Shown: one piece after another, positions 16,407 to 25,281 of the stretch
How positions within the stretch are numbered: the stretch's first letter is position 1
Layout of the letters: every line of letters starts with the position of its first letter
Assembly (NCBI GenBank): GCA_963779645.1
Contig: CAVZYX010000005.1
Coordinates: forward strand, 1,550,001 to 1,614,000
Reading direction: 5' to 3'
DNA: 64,000 nt
DNA from: CALMBW01 sp963779645
GTDB taxonomy: Bacteria; Actinomycetota; CADDZG01; WHSQ01
The notes under the pieces: generated by a model
Told to the model about the DNA's origin: nothing
The model's database searches: none
What the model saw: only the letters and a program-made list of their open reading frames with translations
Made by a program: the position numbers and the translations under genes

Positions 16407-18793
16407 ACGACCACCTTGGTCACCGTGGATGTGCGAGCGTCTTTGGTCACCTGGAACTGCAATGGCACCCGGTCGGCAAGATCTCGCACATGCGTGATGA
16501 TCCCGACCATCCGACCCCCAGCCGCAAGGTTCTCGACAGTGGCTGCGACGGTGTCGAGCGTTTCGGGATCTAACGTTCCGAAGCCTTCGTCTAGGAAGAT
16601 CGCGTCTAGCCGAGCCGATCCTTGTGCGGCCAACTCCATGAGCTGATCTGAGAGAGAGAGCGCAAGGGACAGCGACGCTAAGAACGTTTCGCCACCCGAC
16701 AGCGTCTTTGCGGAACGCGTCTCGTTCGCGTTGTGATGGTCGGTGACCAGGAAGTTGCCGTTCTTGTCGGCCTGCAGAGAGTACTGGCCGTTGGACAACT
16801 CTTTCAGGATCTCGGTCGCACCTTCGACGAGTCTGCGTACTGCTTCTTCCACTAGCCAGCGTTCGAAGCCGGTAGCGGAAAGGTGACGTGCAAGCGACGA
16901 ATGCAGAGCGTGCTCGGCTTCGGCGGTCTTCAGATCTCTCCGCAGGCGCTTCGAGGATTCGATGTCTTTCGCCAGGGTTTCGACCTCAGCAGAAGATTCG
17001 AGGTGGGCACGTAGAACGACTTCACGAAGATCGGCGGCGCCCTCGATGTCGAGTTCACAGTCCACGCACGCGCTGGCGAGTTCTTGGAGAGTGGCATCGC
17101 GTGCTTTTCTCGTTTTCAGCACCTCAGCCTCGGCCGCTCCCGCTTGCTTCTTGATTTCTTGGGTCTTGTCCGATGCCCACTCCAGTAGAGAATCCCAGTC
17201 GGCGACAAGATCCTTGCGTTTGACCGCTGGAGGTTGGAGTGGATTCAGCGAGTCCCGCAGATCCTCGAACCGTCTGCGTTCAGACTCTTCGTTCTCGCGA
17301 AGGGCCAGAACCTTTTGCTGAGCCTTGTTCAGGTCTGCTCGTGTCGCCGACTCTTTGGTACGGGCTGAAGAAAGTGTGTTTTCCGCGGCTGTAGCTTCCT
17401 CGACGAGAGCCTGAAGCTTCTGCGGATCGGGGTGTGCCTCAACGTCGGCCAACAAGCTGGTGATCTGCCGGTCGAGTGTCTCTACGGCAGCGGATAATGC
17501 CGTCCTGTCGGCCGCTAACTTCTCCAGTGCAATGGAAGCGTCGCGCAGAACCTTGCGCGCTTGATCGGCGCTGCGGTCGGCGGCCGCGATCGCCGTCGCT
17601 TTCGGATGCTTCGGAAGTTTGTCTACGACCTGCAGACACACCGGGCATGGCTCGCCCGCATCGAGCGACGCTGCAAGGTGGAGTGCAGCGTGATCGTCTC
17701 TCGCTTGCTGAACCGCTTGGTCGGCCGCCGCGACCGCTTCTTCTGCCTTTTGCATGGTTGCTGTTGCGCGGGTAACCGCGGCTTCCGTTTTCGCCAGGAC
17801 GGCACGATCTGATTCGAGTTGGGCCGCCATCTCCTCGCGGCGCTGATGTGCTTTGACTGCGACCAAGAGCGGTCCCTTATCGGGCAGCGTCTCGAGAACG
17901 GCAAGAGCTGCCGTCGTAGCAACCTCAGCTGTTGTGACGGAAGCTTGCGCTTCGTTCATCTCCTTGTTGGCTCGTTCGAGCTGGTCACCGAACTCGGTCA
18001 TCGAACTGGGGATCCGAAGAACGGAAAGTTTCTCGATCCAGGTGCGCAAACCATCGATCTCGGTTTCTGCGCTGGCGATCTCGCGCGCCGAGGATTCGAG
18101 CTTTGGCATAGCTGTTTCGACCTGCTTGGAAAGTTTCTCGAGTCCCTTGAGGTTGGACTTGGCTTCTTTCAATGCTTCCGGCGTCGCATCGTCGAAGTCC
18201 GTTTCGAGGCGTTCGGCGAGCATCGCCGCGCGGGTCTTCAGATCACCAGCAGATGTCGACGCCTGTTGACGCATGCGCTCGTAGACGTTCATGCCGAGCA
18301 ACTTCACGAGCATGTCTTGCCGGTCTGCTGGCTTGTCATGCAGGAAACGCGAGAACTCACCCTGAGGGAGCACGACGCACTTCGTGAAATGCTCGAACGA
18401 GAGACCGATGAGATCCGCCACGGCGGCCGTCAGGTCGTCGGCGTTCCCTGCGATGACTTCTCCATCGCATTCGAGACGAGCTTCTTTCGTAGTTGCACCT
18501 TTTCCGGACGCACGACGAACGACGCGCACGGCCGTATAGATCTTCGAGTCGATCTCGAAATCCAATCGCACCTTTGCCTCGAGTTGGCCTTGCGTGATCA
18601 CTGGAGCGACGAGGTTGCGATTCTCGTAGCGTGGTACCGACCCGTAGAGCGCGAAACAGATGGCGTCGATGACCGTTGATTTTCCGGATCCGGTCTGACC
18701 GACCAGAACGAAGTAGTCAGCGTCTCGGAAGTCGATCAAGGTTTGCTCACGGAAACTCGTGAATCCGGAGAGCTCGAGCTCGATCGGTCTCAT
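16403..18793 (-). CDS. sbcC: SbcC/Rad50-type SMC-like ATPase
   Basis: The 796-residue ATPase has the Rad50 layout: N-terminal FTSFREQTLIDF and Walker A GQTGSGKST near residue 35, the Q-loop PQGEFSRFLHDKPADR, two long coiled-coil arms, a zinc hook CPVC near 383, and at the C-terminus the signature LSGGETFLASL and Walker B IFLDEGFGTLD. It forms a complex with SbcD that opens and trims DNA ends. It is shorter than E. coli SbcC (about 1,050 residues) and nearer archaeal Rad50. It overlaps sbcD upstream and nurA downstream by 4 bp each. Confidence 0.95.
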   Translation of the reverse strand: MRPIELELSGFTSFREQTLIDFRDADYFVLVGQTGSGKSTVIDAICFALYGSVPRYENRNLVAPVITQGQLEAKVRLDFEIDSKIYTAVRVVRRASGKGATTKEARLECDGEVIAGNADDLTAAVADLIGLSFEHFTKCVVLPQGEFSRFLHDKPADRQDMLVKLLGMNVYERMRQQASTSAGDLKTRAAMLAERLETDFDDATPEALKEAKSNLKGLEKLSKQVETAMPKLESSAREIASAETEIDGLRTWIEKLSVLRIPSSMTEFGDQLERANKEMNEAQASVTTAEVATTAALAVLETLPDKGPLLVAVKAHQRREEMAAQLESDRAVLAKTEAAVTRATATMQKAEEAVAAADQAVQQARDDHAALHLAASLDAGEPCPVCLQVVDKLPKHPKATAIAAADRSADQARKVLRDASIALEKLAADRTALSAAVETLDRQITSLLADVEAHPDPQKLQALVEEATAAENTLSSARTKESATRADLNKAQQKVLALRENEESERRRFEDLRDSLNPLQPPAVKRKDLVADWDSLLEWASDKTQEIKKQAGAAEAEVLKTRKARDATLQELASACVDCELDIEGAADLREVVLRAHLESSAEVETLAKDIESSKRLRRDLKTAEAEHALHSSLARHLSATGFERWLVEEAVRRLVEGATEILKELSNGQYSLQADKNGNFLVTDHHNANETRSAKTLSGGETFLASLSLALSLSDQLMELAAQGSARLDAIFLDEGFGTLDPETLDTVAATVENLAAGGRMVGIITHVRDLADRVPLQFQVTKDARTSTVTKVVV

Positions 18794-19914
18794 GCGCAGT
18801 CCTCGTAGAGCTTGGTGAACAGGCCCACGAGTGCAGGATCGTCGATCTCCTTCGTGGAGAGATAGAGCTCGAAGAGTTCCTGCGGGCTAAGGCCCTTTCT
18901 CTCGAGAGCGGCGAGCACCCGTTCGTCACCGGTCCCCTCGACGACGATCTTCACGGCCTCGGGGAACATCTCTCGGATCTCGTCGCCGAGTCCCGTGTGG
19001 GCCTTTTCCTTGACGATCACCCGGAGAAAGTCATCGCCGGTCGTGCCGACCAGGGCCTCAAGCTGCTTGCGGGTTCCGGCGAGGGTTCGAAGTTTGCGAC
19101 CGGATGCGAGCGCCACGCTGCGTGGCTCGGCTGGGATGCCGGGCTTCAGGTCGACGAGCATCACGTGGCGCCCCATCTCGTCATCCGAGAAGTCGAGGTC
19201 GATGGGGGACCCGCAATAGTGAATGGGGCACGGTCCGGCCATCTTCTGCATCTTGTGCAGATGCCCGAGCGCTACATAGTGGGCGTTCGCTGGGAAGGCC
19301 GTTGCGGGGATGTAGTAATCGAAGATCGTCTGAGCGGTGCGCTCGCCCCCACCGAGGTGCGCACCGGCGATCGTTACGTGGCCAACTAGCAGGTTCACGG
19401 TGTCGTCTCGGAACGGAGCGCAGAGTTCTCCGATGATCCTGCTCAAGCGCTCGCCGAACTGTGCAGCGTGTTCGAACGCGTCGGCAGACATCAGGTGCTC
19501 GGCTTTGACTATGTAGCGTTGGGAGATCCAGGGGAGCGTGGCCACGAGCGCCGTGCTTCCGTCGCTGCCTGTGATCTCTAAGGGTTCTCGATCGACGAAA
19601 GCGCGGATGCGCACATCTGCGAGATCGAAAACGGCCGAGATGGCTTCGAGTCGTCGCTCGCTGTCGTGGTTGCCGGGCACGACCACAACCTGCGCGATCT
19701 TTGAGAGGTCGAGGAGCCCCCGGTAGACAACCCGTTCTGCTTCGGGGGTTGGTGATGCCGAGTCGAAGAGGTCACCTGCCACGCAGATGAGATCAACCTC
19801 TTCGCGGCGAGCGATGTCTACGATCTCGACCAACACTGCCGCTTGTTCTTCGAGACGGCTGCGTCCCTGGAGACCCTTACCGACATGCCAGTCGGCGGTG
19901 TGCAGCAACCTCAC
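18790..19914 (-). CDS. sbcD: SbcD/Mre11-type DNA exonuclease
   Basis: The 374-residue protein has all five phosphoesterase motifs of Mre11/SbcD: HTADWHVGKGL near residue 5, CVAGDLFDS near 45, VVPGNHDSERR near 79, VGHVTIAGAHLGG near 174 and VALGHLHKMQ near 210, with a capping domain after about 280. It is the Mn-dependent nuclease partner of SbcC. It overlaps herA and sbcC by 4 bp on either side, so all four proteins are probably made together. Confidence 0.95.
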   Translation of the reverse strand: MRLLHTADWHVGKGLQGRSRLEEQAAVLVEIVDIARREEVDLICVAGDLFDSASPTPEAERVVYRGLLDLSKIAQVVVVPGNHDSERRLEAISAVFDLADVRIRAFVDREPLEITGSDGSTALVATLPWISQRYIVKAEHLMSADAFEHAAQFGERLSRIIGELCAPFRDDTVNLLVGHVTIAGAHLGGGERTAQTIFDYYIPATAFPANAHYVALGHLHKMQKMAGPCPIHYCGSPIDLDFSDDEMGRHVMLVDLKPGIPAEPRSVALASGRKLRTLAGTRKQLEALVGTTGDDFLRVIVKEKAHTGLGDEIREMFPEAVKIVVEGTGDERVLAALERKGLSPQELFELYLSTKEIDDPALVGLFTKLYEDCA

Positions 19915-21599
19915 GCGCGCGGAAGTCCTTCCAGAGGATCATCGGGCTGGTCGGTCGCGGCTGGGTTGGCTCCGGCCTCGCTCGGGCGACTTGCCCACGC
20001 GGGGAAGGGGAACTCGAGCACTAGGGGCACCGGTATCTCGGGTTGCGAGACCATCATCGTCCCCGGTTTCATGATGGTCGCTCGATCCTTCGCTGGACCG
20101 CGGAGCCAGCCGTACTGCCCCCGTTGCGCTTCGGCCGAATCGAGTCGACCTACAACTCGGATCGAGGACTGTCCCACGATGCGTCCCTCGACCTCGCTGG
20201 CCGTTTGTTGAGCGCCGATCAGGATGACACCGAGCGACCGACCACGTTCGGCAACATCCAAGAGGATCTCCTTGATGGGACTCGATCCGTCGGAGGGTGC
20301 GTACTTGTTCAACTCGTCGAGTACGACGAACAGAAGGGGCCTAGCAGAACCGGCACGTTCCTTCTCCTCGAAGGTGCGGCGCAAGACCACACCGACCACG
20401 AACCGCTTAGCGCGGTCGGGAAGGTTGTGGATATCGACAACGGTCACTTGGCGGTCGGTTTGAACACGATGTTGACCGGAGTTGGGGACGTCGCCGCGGA
20501 TCAGGCGCTCGAGTGGACGGATCGACCCGTGCAGGCGGCGTACGAACGCATTGATGGTGCCGGCCCCGATCACCGGTCCTGCCCATTCACCGTCACCGAT
20601 CTGAACGCTGGTTTCGATCAGATCGACCAGCTCGCGGTAGGTGCGCACCTGGGTATCACCGATCATCATGCCGCCGTCGCCGATCGGCACGGCATCGGCT
20701 TTCAACTTGGCGGTCACGTTGTGAACCACCATCGTGTAGTGCTGGCGGTCGTCTTCGACATCGGCGAAGACGAACGGGAGTAACTCCTCGGTGATGAACT
20801 CTTCGATCGTCCAGAAGAAAGGCATCACGCCTTGTGAGCGAGAGGCGACGTCGGGCGCAGCATTCTTGTCGCCCACGCGGGGGGGTGCATAAAACTTCAC
20901 GCTCGCGAAAGGCCCCGGTTCGAACCCGAGTTGCCGATAGCGGGCTCGGTCCTCGTCGGTGAGTTGGATGTTCGGATGATCGAGGAACATGAGGTCCTCG
21001 CCCTTGACGTTGAAGATCAGAGCTTTCGTGTTGTGGGCATCCGCACCCAGCGAGCCGGAATTGAAGAGGCTGTACAGCAGGAAGGTGGCGTAGCTGGTCT
21101 TCGTGGCGACGCCGGAGATGCCCGAGATGTTGATGTGGGCGCCGCGGGTCCCATCGATGAATTCGAGGTTCAGGAAGATCGGCTCGCCATCACGCGTGAG
21201 TCCCGCAGGCAATCGCTTGTCCATCCCGTCGAAGAACAAGGCGATGTCGCGTTCTTTGCCCTCGGCCTTGCGTACGCCGGCACCGGGAAGCGGGGGAACG
21301 AAAACCTCTGGCTCGACCCGCGTGGCGGTAATCATGGCGGACTCGGCGATATCTCCGGGCAGGACTCCCTCGGAGATCAGGAAAACGTCGGAATCGAAGC
21401 GAGCACCTTCGTGGCGGGCGCGGAGCTGAGAGACGACACCGTAGATCTTCACCGGCTCGCCACCCGGTGGTGTCCTTTCGGTCGCGACAACGTCGTCGAG
21501 TTGGAGGTATCGATCCGGCGACAGCCCCACCCAGAACTCCAATGGCGTGGAGTCTTCGGTCCCTAGGACCCTGCCCACGAAATCATTGGTTTGATCCAT
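19911..21599 (-). CDS. herA: HerA-like hexameric DNA translocase ATPase with an atypical P-loop
   Basis: The protein begins with a HAS-barrel (FVGRVLGTEDSTPLEFWV) and continues with a HerA/FtsK-type ATPase. Walker B LLFVVLDELNKYAP lies near residue 423, followed by ERGRSLGVILIGAQQT. The P-loop position reads ISGISGVATKTS near 158; it keeps Lys-Thr but lacks the usual TGSGKS. HerA pumps DNA and drives NurA nuclease. I use ATG 21599, 3 bases after GAGGG; a TTG at 21608 would add 3 residues. First gene of the herA-sbcD-sbcC-nurA operon and divergent from the KDPG aldolase gene. Confidence 0.85.
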   Translation of the reverse strand: MDQTNDFVGRVLGTEDSTPLEFWVGLSPDRYLQLDDVVATERTPPGGEPVKIYGVVSQLRARHEGARFDSDVFLISEGVLPGDIAESAMITATRVEPEVFVPPLPGAGVRKAEGKERDIALFFDGMDKRLPAGLTRDGEPIFLNLEFIDGTRGAHINISGISGVATKTSYATFLLYSLFNSGSLGADAHNTKALIFNVKGEDLMFLDHPNIQLTDEDRARYRQLGFEPGPFASVKFYAPPRVGDKNAAPDVASRSQGVMPFFWTIEEFITEELLPFVFADVEDDRQHYTMVVHNVTAKLKADAVPIGDGGMMIGDTQVRTYRELVDLIETSVQIGDGEWAGPVIGAGTINAFVRRLHGSIRPLERLIRGDVPNSGQHRVQTDRQVTVVDIHNLPDRAKRFVVGVVLRRTFEEKERAGSARPLLFVVLDELNKYAPSDGSSPIKEILLDVAERGRSLGVILIGAQQTASEVEGRIVGQSSIRVVGRLDSAEAQRGQYGWLRGPAKDRATIMKPGTMMVSQPEIPVPLVLEFPFPAWASRPSEAGANPAATDQPDDPLEGLPRA

Positions 21600-21671
21600 G
21601 ACCCTCAACCTATCGCCGGGCTGCGACAGAAATGCGTTTTCTAGGCCTGATGTTTCCCGGCCTCAGGTATC

Positions 21672-22343
21672 GTGGCCCGCATGAATCAGAAGCTCTACGA
21701 ACAGCGAGCCAAGCGCCTTCGGGACGCGAACCTGCTCGCGATCTTCCGGACAAGGGCCCCCGAGCATGCCGTCGAGGGGATGAACGCCGCCGTCCGCGGT
21801 GGGTTCGAGGCGGTCGAGGTGACGATGAACAGCCCGGGGGCCACCGATGCCATCGCCGAGGTTGCAGGCAGGATCGCCGCCATAGTCGGAGCCGGGACGA
21901 TCACGGCTCCGGAGCAGGTCAAGGAGGCGTACGACGCGGGGGCCGAGTTCATCGTGACCCCCGTCACCATCCCCGAGATCGTGGACGCGGCTCACGAGTT
22001 GTCAGTTCCCGTCTGCTTGGGGGCATCCACCCCAACCGAGATATTCAAAGCCGTTCAAGCGGGAGCCGATTGGGTGAAGGTCTTCCCGGCGGAGTCTCTG
22101 GGGGGACCGGACTACATCTCTTCCGTCCTCGGGCCGCTTAACGAGACGAAGATCCTGGTGACCGGTGGGATCACGGCCGAGAACTACCTGGGATACCTCG
22201 ATGCGGGGGTCGACCTCGTCGGTTTCGCGGACTCGGTGTTCGATCCCGACATCGCTGCCGATGGCGACTTCGCCGAGCTAGAACGTCGCGCGATCGAGGT
22301 CTGGCGTCGCTACGACGTCTGGGAGCACTCCAAGAAGGGTTAG
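21672..22343 (+). CDS. eda: KDPG/KHG aldolase family protein
   Basis: The 223-residue protein is a class I aldolase of the KDPG (2-keto-3-deoxy-6-phosphogluconate) family: LLAIFRTRAPEHAVEG, GGFEAVEVTMNSP with the catalytic Glu, VGAGTIT, and VKVFPAESLGG with the Schiff-base Lys. It would split KDPG into pyruvate and glyceraldehyde 3-phosphate in the Entner-Doudoroff route, or act on a related sugar acid. GTG 21672 or ATG 21681 can be the start. No other pathway gene is nearby, so the exact substrate is open. Confidence 0.85.
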   Translation: MARMNQKLYEQRAKRLRDANLLAIFRTRAPEHAVEGMNAAVRGGFEAVEVTMNSPGATDAIAEVAGRIAAIVGAGTITAPEQVKEAYDAGAEFIVTPVTIPEIVDAAHELSVPVCLGASTPTEIFKAVQAGADWVKVFPAESLGGPDYISSVLGPLNETKILVTGGITAENYLGYLDAGVDLVGFADSVFDPDIAADGDFAELERRAIEVWRRYDVWEHSKKG

Positions 22344-22347
22344 AACC

Positions 22348-23739
22348 TCAGCCGATCGTGGCGTGGAGTTCGGCTATCGACTTCTCGATGCCCTCCGCGA
22401 GAACGCCGACATCCGGAGCCGTGTCGTAGTCCGCGAGCAGTCCGATGCCGATGGTTCCGTCGTAAGAGAACAGCGCGATACCAAGTGCCGTGTTGGCCGA
22501 CAGCGGAACTACCGGATAGATCTCCAACATCCGCCGCCCCGCGGAGTAGAGAGGAAGCTGGGGGCCGGGAACGTTCGTGATCACGAGGTTGTAGGCACGC
22601 TGGCGCGACACGAGCCTCGACGCCTGCGCCAGGATCGTAGGCGGCGCGTACTCGCCTAGGGAGGTCAGGATCTGGGCACCGACTGCCTGGCCCGATCTCT
22701 TCAGGTTCCCCATGTGCTCGCTTACGGTCTTCAAGCGCTTCACGGGGTCGGCTTCGTTGATGGGAAGCGTCGCCCAGAGGGAAGCGACCTGGTTGCCCAA
22801 AGCACCGCGGTCCGCGTCGGCACGTACGGATACAGGGATCATCGCGCGTAGCTCGATGTCATCGACCCGCTCGCCGCGTCCTTTGAGCAGATGACGCAAC
22901 CCTCCCGAGACAACCGACAGGACGACATCGTTGACGGTCGCACCGTGAGCGTTCTTTACAGCCTTGATCTCCTCGAGATCGGTGAGAACCGTTTCGAACC
23001 GACGGTGTGGTCCGACCTGTTGATTTAGGGACGAGGTCGGCGCGAAATCGAGCGATCCTCCGACGAACGAACCGAGGTCGCGTGCAGCCTGGATGACCTT
23101 GTTGGGCAACTTGGCTGGGTCGAGTACCGCGGATTGAACGATCCTGATGATCTCTCCGGGTGAAGTGATCCGTTCGCCAACCGCATCCTTCAACAGTTTG
23201 TCTGCGGTGGGCTCAGGTTCCGGTCGCCAGGGTTCGGCTTCGATCACTTGAGGCTCGGGTCCCAGATCGAGCATCACCGACATCAGATCGACACCCGAAA
23301 CTCCATCGACGACCGCATGATGCGTTTTCGAGATCAAGGCCCAACGGTCGTTGGCCAAGCCCTCAACGAACCAGATCTCCCACAGAGGTTTGGTGCGATC
23401 GAGTTGCTGCGACATGATCCTGCCGGTGAGCCGTTTCAGCTTGCTGTCATCACCGGGAGCAGGCAGAGCCGTTTGACGCACGTGGTACTCGAGATTGAAG
23501 TGAGTGTCGTCGACCCACACGGGCCGCCCCAAACCGAACGGAACGTTGGCGATCTTCTGTCGGAAGCGAGGAACCAGTTGGAGACGGCGACCGACCTGTT
23601 CCTTGTATTCCTCGTAGTCCGGCGGCGGACCTTCGAATACAACCAAAGCCCCAACGTGCATATGGGTATCGGGCCCTTCCAGATGCAAGAAGAGCTCGTC
23701 CAGAACGGTCAAACGCTCGAGTCGCGACATGTTCATCAT
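22348..23739 (-). CDS. Wax ester synthase/diacylglycerol acyltransferase (WS/DGAT)
   Basis: From ATG 23739 (MMNMSRLERLTVLDEL) the protein has 463 residues, standard for bacterial WS/DGAT. The catalytic motif HHAVVDG lies near residue 139, and other family blocks are LDELFLHLEG, PLWEIWFVEGL, NDVVLSVVSGGLR and NVPGPQLPLYSAG. It joins acyl-CoA to fatty alcohols or diacylglycerol to make storage lipids at the membrane. The open frame continues 51 codons upstream into the divergent methyltransferase gene, which I reject as coding. Only 23 bp separate the two start codons. Confidence 0.92.
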   Translation of the reverse strand: MMNMSRLERLTVLDELFLHLEGPDTHMHVGALVVFEGPPPDYEEYKEQVGRRLQLVPRFRQKIANVPFGLGRPVWVDDTHFNLEYHVRQTALPAPGDDSKLKRLTGRIMSQQLDRTKPLWEIWFVEGLANDRWALISKTHHAVVDGVSGVDLMSVMLDLGPEPQVIEAEPWRPEPEPTADKLLKDAVGERITSPGEIIRIVQSAVLDPAKLPNKVIQAARDLGSFVGGSLDFAPTSSLNQQVGPHRRFETVLTDLEEIKAVKNAHGATVNDVVLSVVSGGLRHLLKGRGERVDDIELRAMIPVSVRADADRGALGNQVASLWATLPINEADPVKRLKTVSEHMGNLKRSGQAVGAQILTSLGEYAPPTILAQASRLVSRQRAYNLVITNVPGPQLPLYSAGRRMLEIYPVVPLSANTALGIALFSYDGTIGIGLLADYDTAPDVGVLAEGIEKSIAELHATIG

Positions 23740-23762
23740 GGTAATCGGCTTACGCTGGCACC

Positions 23763-24389
23763 ATGCCTCGGAGCTTCGACGGGCTCGCACAAGCGATAGA
23801 GGCGCTCGGTTTGCGCGATGCCCGCATCGCCCAGGCCTTCGGACGCATAGATAGGGCGGATTTCGTGCCCGCAGAACTCGTCTCGGAGGCATATGCGGAT
23901 CGACCCGTCCCGATCCCGCACGGACAGACGACCAGCCAACCCAGCTTGATAGCGATGATGATCGACGCGGCCGCCCCCGGGTCAGACGACAAGGTTCTCG
24001 AGGTCGGTACTGGATTTGGGTTCCAGACGGCGCTGCTGGCCGATCTGGCGCGCTTCGTCGTGTCGATCGACCGCTGGCCCGAACTCGTCGACACCGCGAT
24101 TCGGAACCTAGAAAGGAACGGCTTCACCAACGTAAGTGTCCATACGGGTGATGGTTGGAACGGATACGAACCGGAGGCCCCATACGACGCCATCGTGGTG
24201 GCGGCCGCGGCCGAGTCCGTGCCCGAGCCACTGTTGCAGCAACTTGCCGATGGCGGGCGTCTGGTTATCCCCGTTAGGTCCGGGGGTAGGGACGACGTCT
24301 TGAAATTCGTTAGGGAGGGAAGCGAAGTAGTGCAGCGAGGTTTGGTGTCTCCGGCTCGCTTCGTTCCGCTCGTGAGGGGGATGGATTGA
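23763..24389 (+). CDS. pcm: Protein-L-isoaspartate O-methyltransferase
   Basis: The 208-residue SAM-dependent enzyme has RIDRADFVP and PIPHGQTTSQPSLIAMM, both typical of PCMT, then motif I VLEVGTGFGFQTALLA and post-motif VVSIDRWPELV. It methylates damaged isoaspartyl residues so that they can return to normal Asp. Its stop overlaps the start of the phosphatase gene by 4 bp (ATTGA), so the two are co-translated. Length is normal for the family. Confidence 0.92.
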   Translation: MPRSFDGLAQAIEALGLRDARIAQAFGRIDRADFVPAELVSEAYADRPVPIPHGQTTSQPSLIAMMIDAAAPGSDDKVLEVGTGFGFQTALLADLARFVVSIDRWPELVDTAIRNLERNGFTNVSVHTGDGWNGYEPEAPYDAIVVAAAAESVPEPLLQQLADGGRLVIPVRSGGRDDVLKFVREGSEVVQRGLVSPARFVPLVRGMD

Positions 24390-25276
24390 AGAGGGTCGCC
24401 GTGCTGATCGTGGGGTTGGCTCTTCTCGGAGCGTGCGCTTCGAAAGGAGACGGTCCCACGCAAGCGGCTAGCGGGAGCCCTTCCCCGACCGCCTCACCCA
24501 GCCCGACTCCCCCCATCGGAGACGGCTCTTTCGCGTTCGTCGCCATCGGTGACTGGGGTTCGGCTCTCGACGGTCAGTTCGATGTTGCCGACAGGATGTG
24601 TCGCTGGCGCCAGAAGCATCCCTTCGATCATGTATTTACGACCGGCGACAACATCTACCCATCTGGCCAACCAAGCGCCTTCGACGAGGCGTTCTTCGAG
24701 CCGTACGACTGTCTCTTAGAGGAGGGGGTTAGGTGGCACGCGGCGCTCGGCAACCACGACATCGTTACGGACAACGGGCGGCCGGAGCTCGACGAACCCG
24801 CTTTCGGCATCCGGGCGCGCAACTACGTGGTTCGCAAGCAAGGTGTGCGGTTCGTCATCGCCGACTCGAATGCGATGAGGATGCGATGGTTGCGGCGCCA
24901 CACGAGGGCCGAGGAAGGGGACCGCTGGACGATCGTCCTCTTCCATCACCCGGTCTTCTCGGCCGGTGACAGTCACGGACCGACTCCAGGATTCGCGGAG
25001 AGGCTTTCGGAGCTGTTCGCGAAACGCGGCGTGGATCTTGTGCTCAATGGTCATGACCACGTCTATTCGCTCAGCAAGCCGGTGGGCGGCGTTCGCTACA
25101 TCGTCACGGGTGGGGGCGGAGCTTCTTTGAACGGCTGTCGGCACGCAGTGACCGTCACGAAGTGCGAGAGTCGGTACCACTTCCTCTACATCTCCGTGGA
25201 CGATCAGAAGATCAAGATCTACGCGGTGCCAGCTCGGGGGGAACCGTTCGACACGGTGACAACATCGGGGATCTAG
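24386..25276 (+). CDS. Metallophosphoesterase lipoprotein (purple-acid-phosphatase-like)
   Basis: A TTG start at 24386 gives 296 residues with a lipoprotein signal (LALLGAC) and a Ser/Pro/Thr linker. The calcineurin-like domain shows all metal motifs: AIGDWGS, TTGDNIYPSG, ALGNHDI, LFHHPVFS and NGHDHVYS. It is lipid-anchored and acts outside the membrane, probably as an acid phosphatase releasing phosphate. It is coupled to pcm by a 4-bp overlap and converges on the six-hairpin glycosidase gene. Confidence 0.88.
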   Translation: MKRVAVLIVGLALLGACASKGDGPTQAASGSPSPTASPSPTPPIGDGSFAFVAIGDWGSALDGQFDVADRMCRWRQKHPFDHVFTTGDNIYPSGQPSAFDEAFFEPYDCLLEEGVRWHAALGNHDIVTDNGRPELDEPAFGIRARNYVVRKQGVRFVIADSNAMRMRWLRRHTRAEEGDRWTIVLFHHPVFSAGDSHGPTPGFAERLSELFAKRGVDLVLNGHDHVYSLSKPVGGVRYIVTGGGGASLNGCRHAVTVTKCESRYHFLYISVDDQKIKIYAVPARGEPFDTVTTSGI

Positions 25277-25281
25277 CGTGC

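Noticed and set aside
17819..18679. 286-codon plus-strand frame inside sbcC
   Set aside because: Antisense to the coiled-coil and ATPase coding region of sbcC; no recognisable product.
22348..23892. Longer WS/DGAT start at 23892
   Set aside because: The additional 51 residues are Arg-rich, unlike the family, and overlap the divergent pcm gene.
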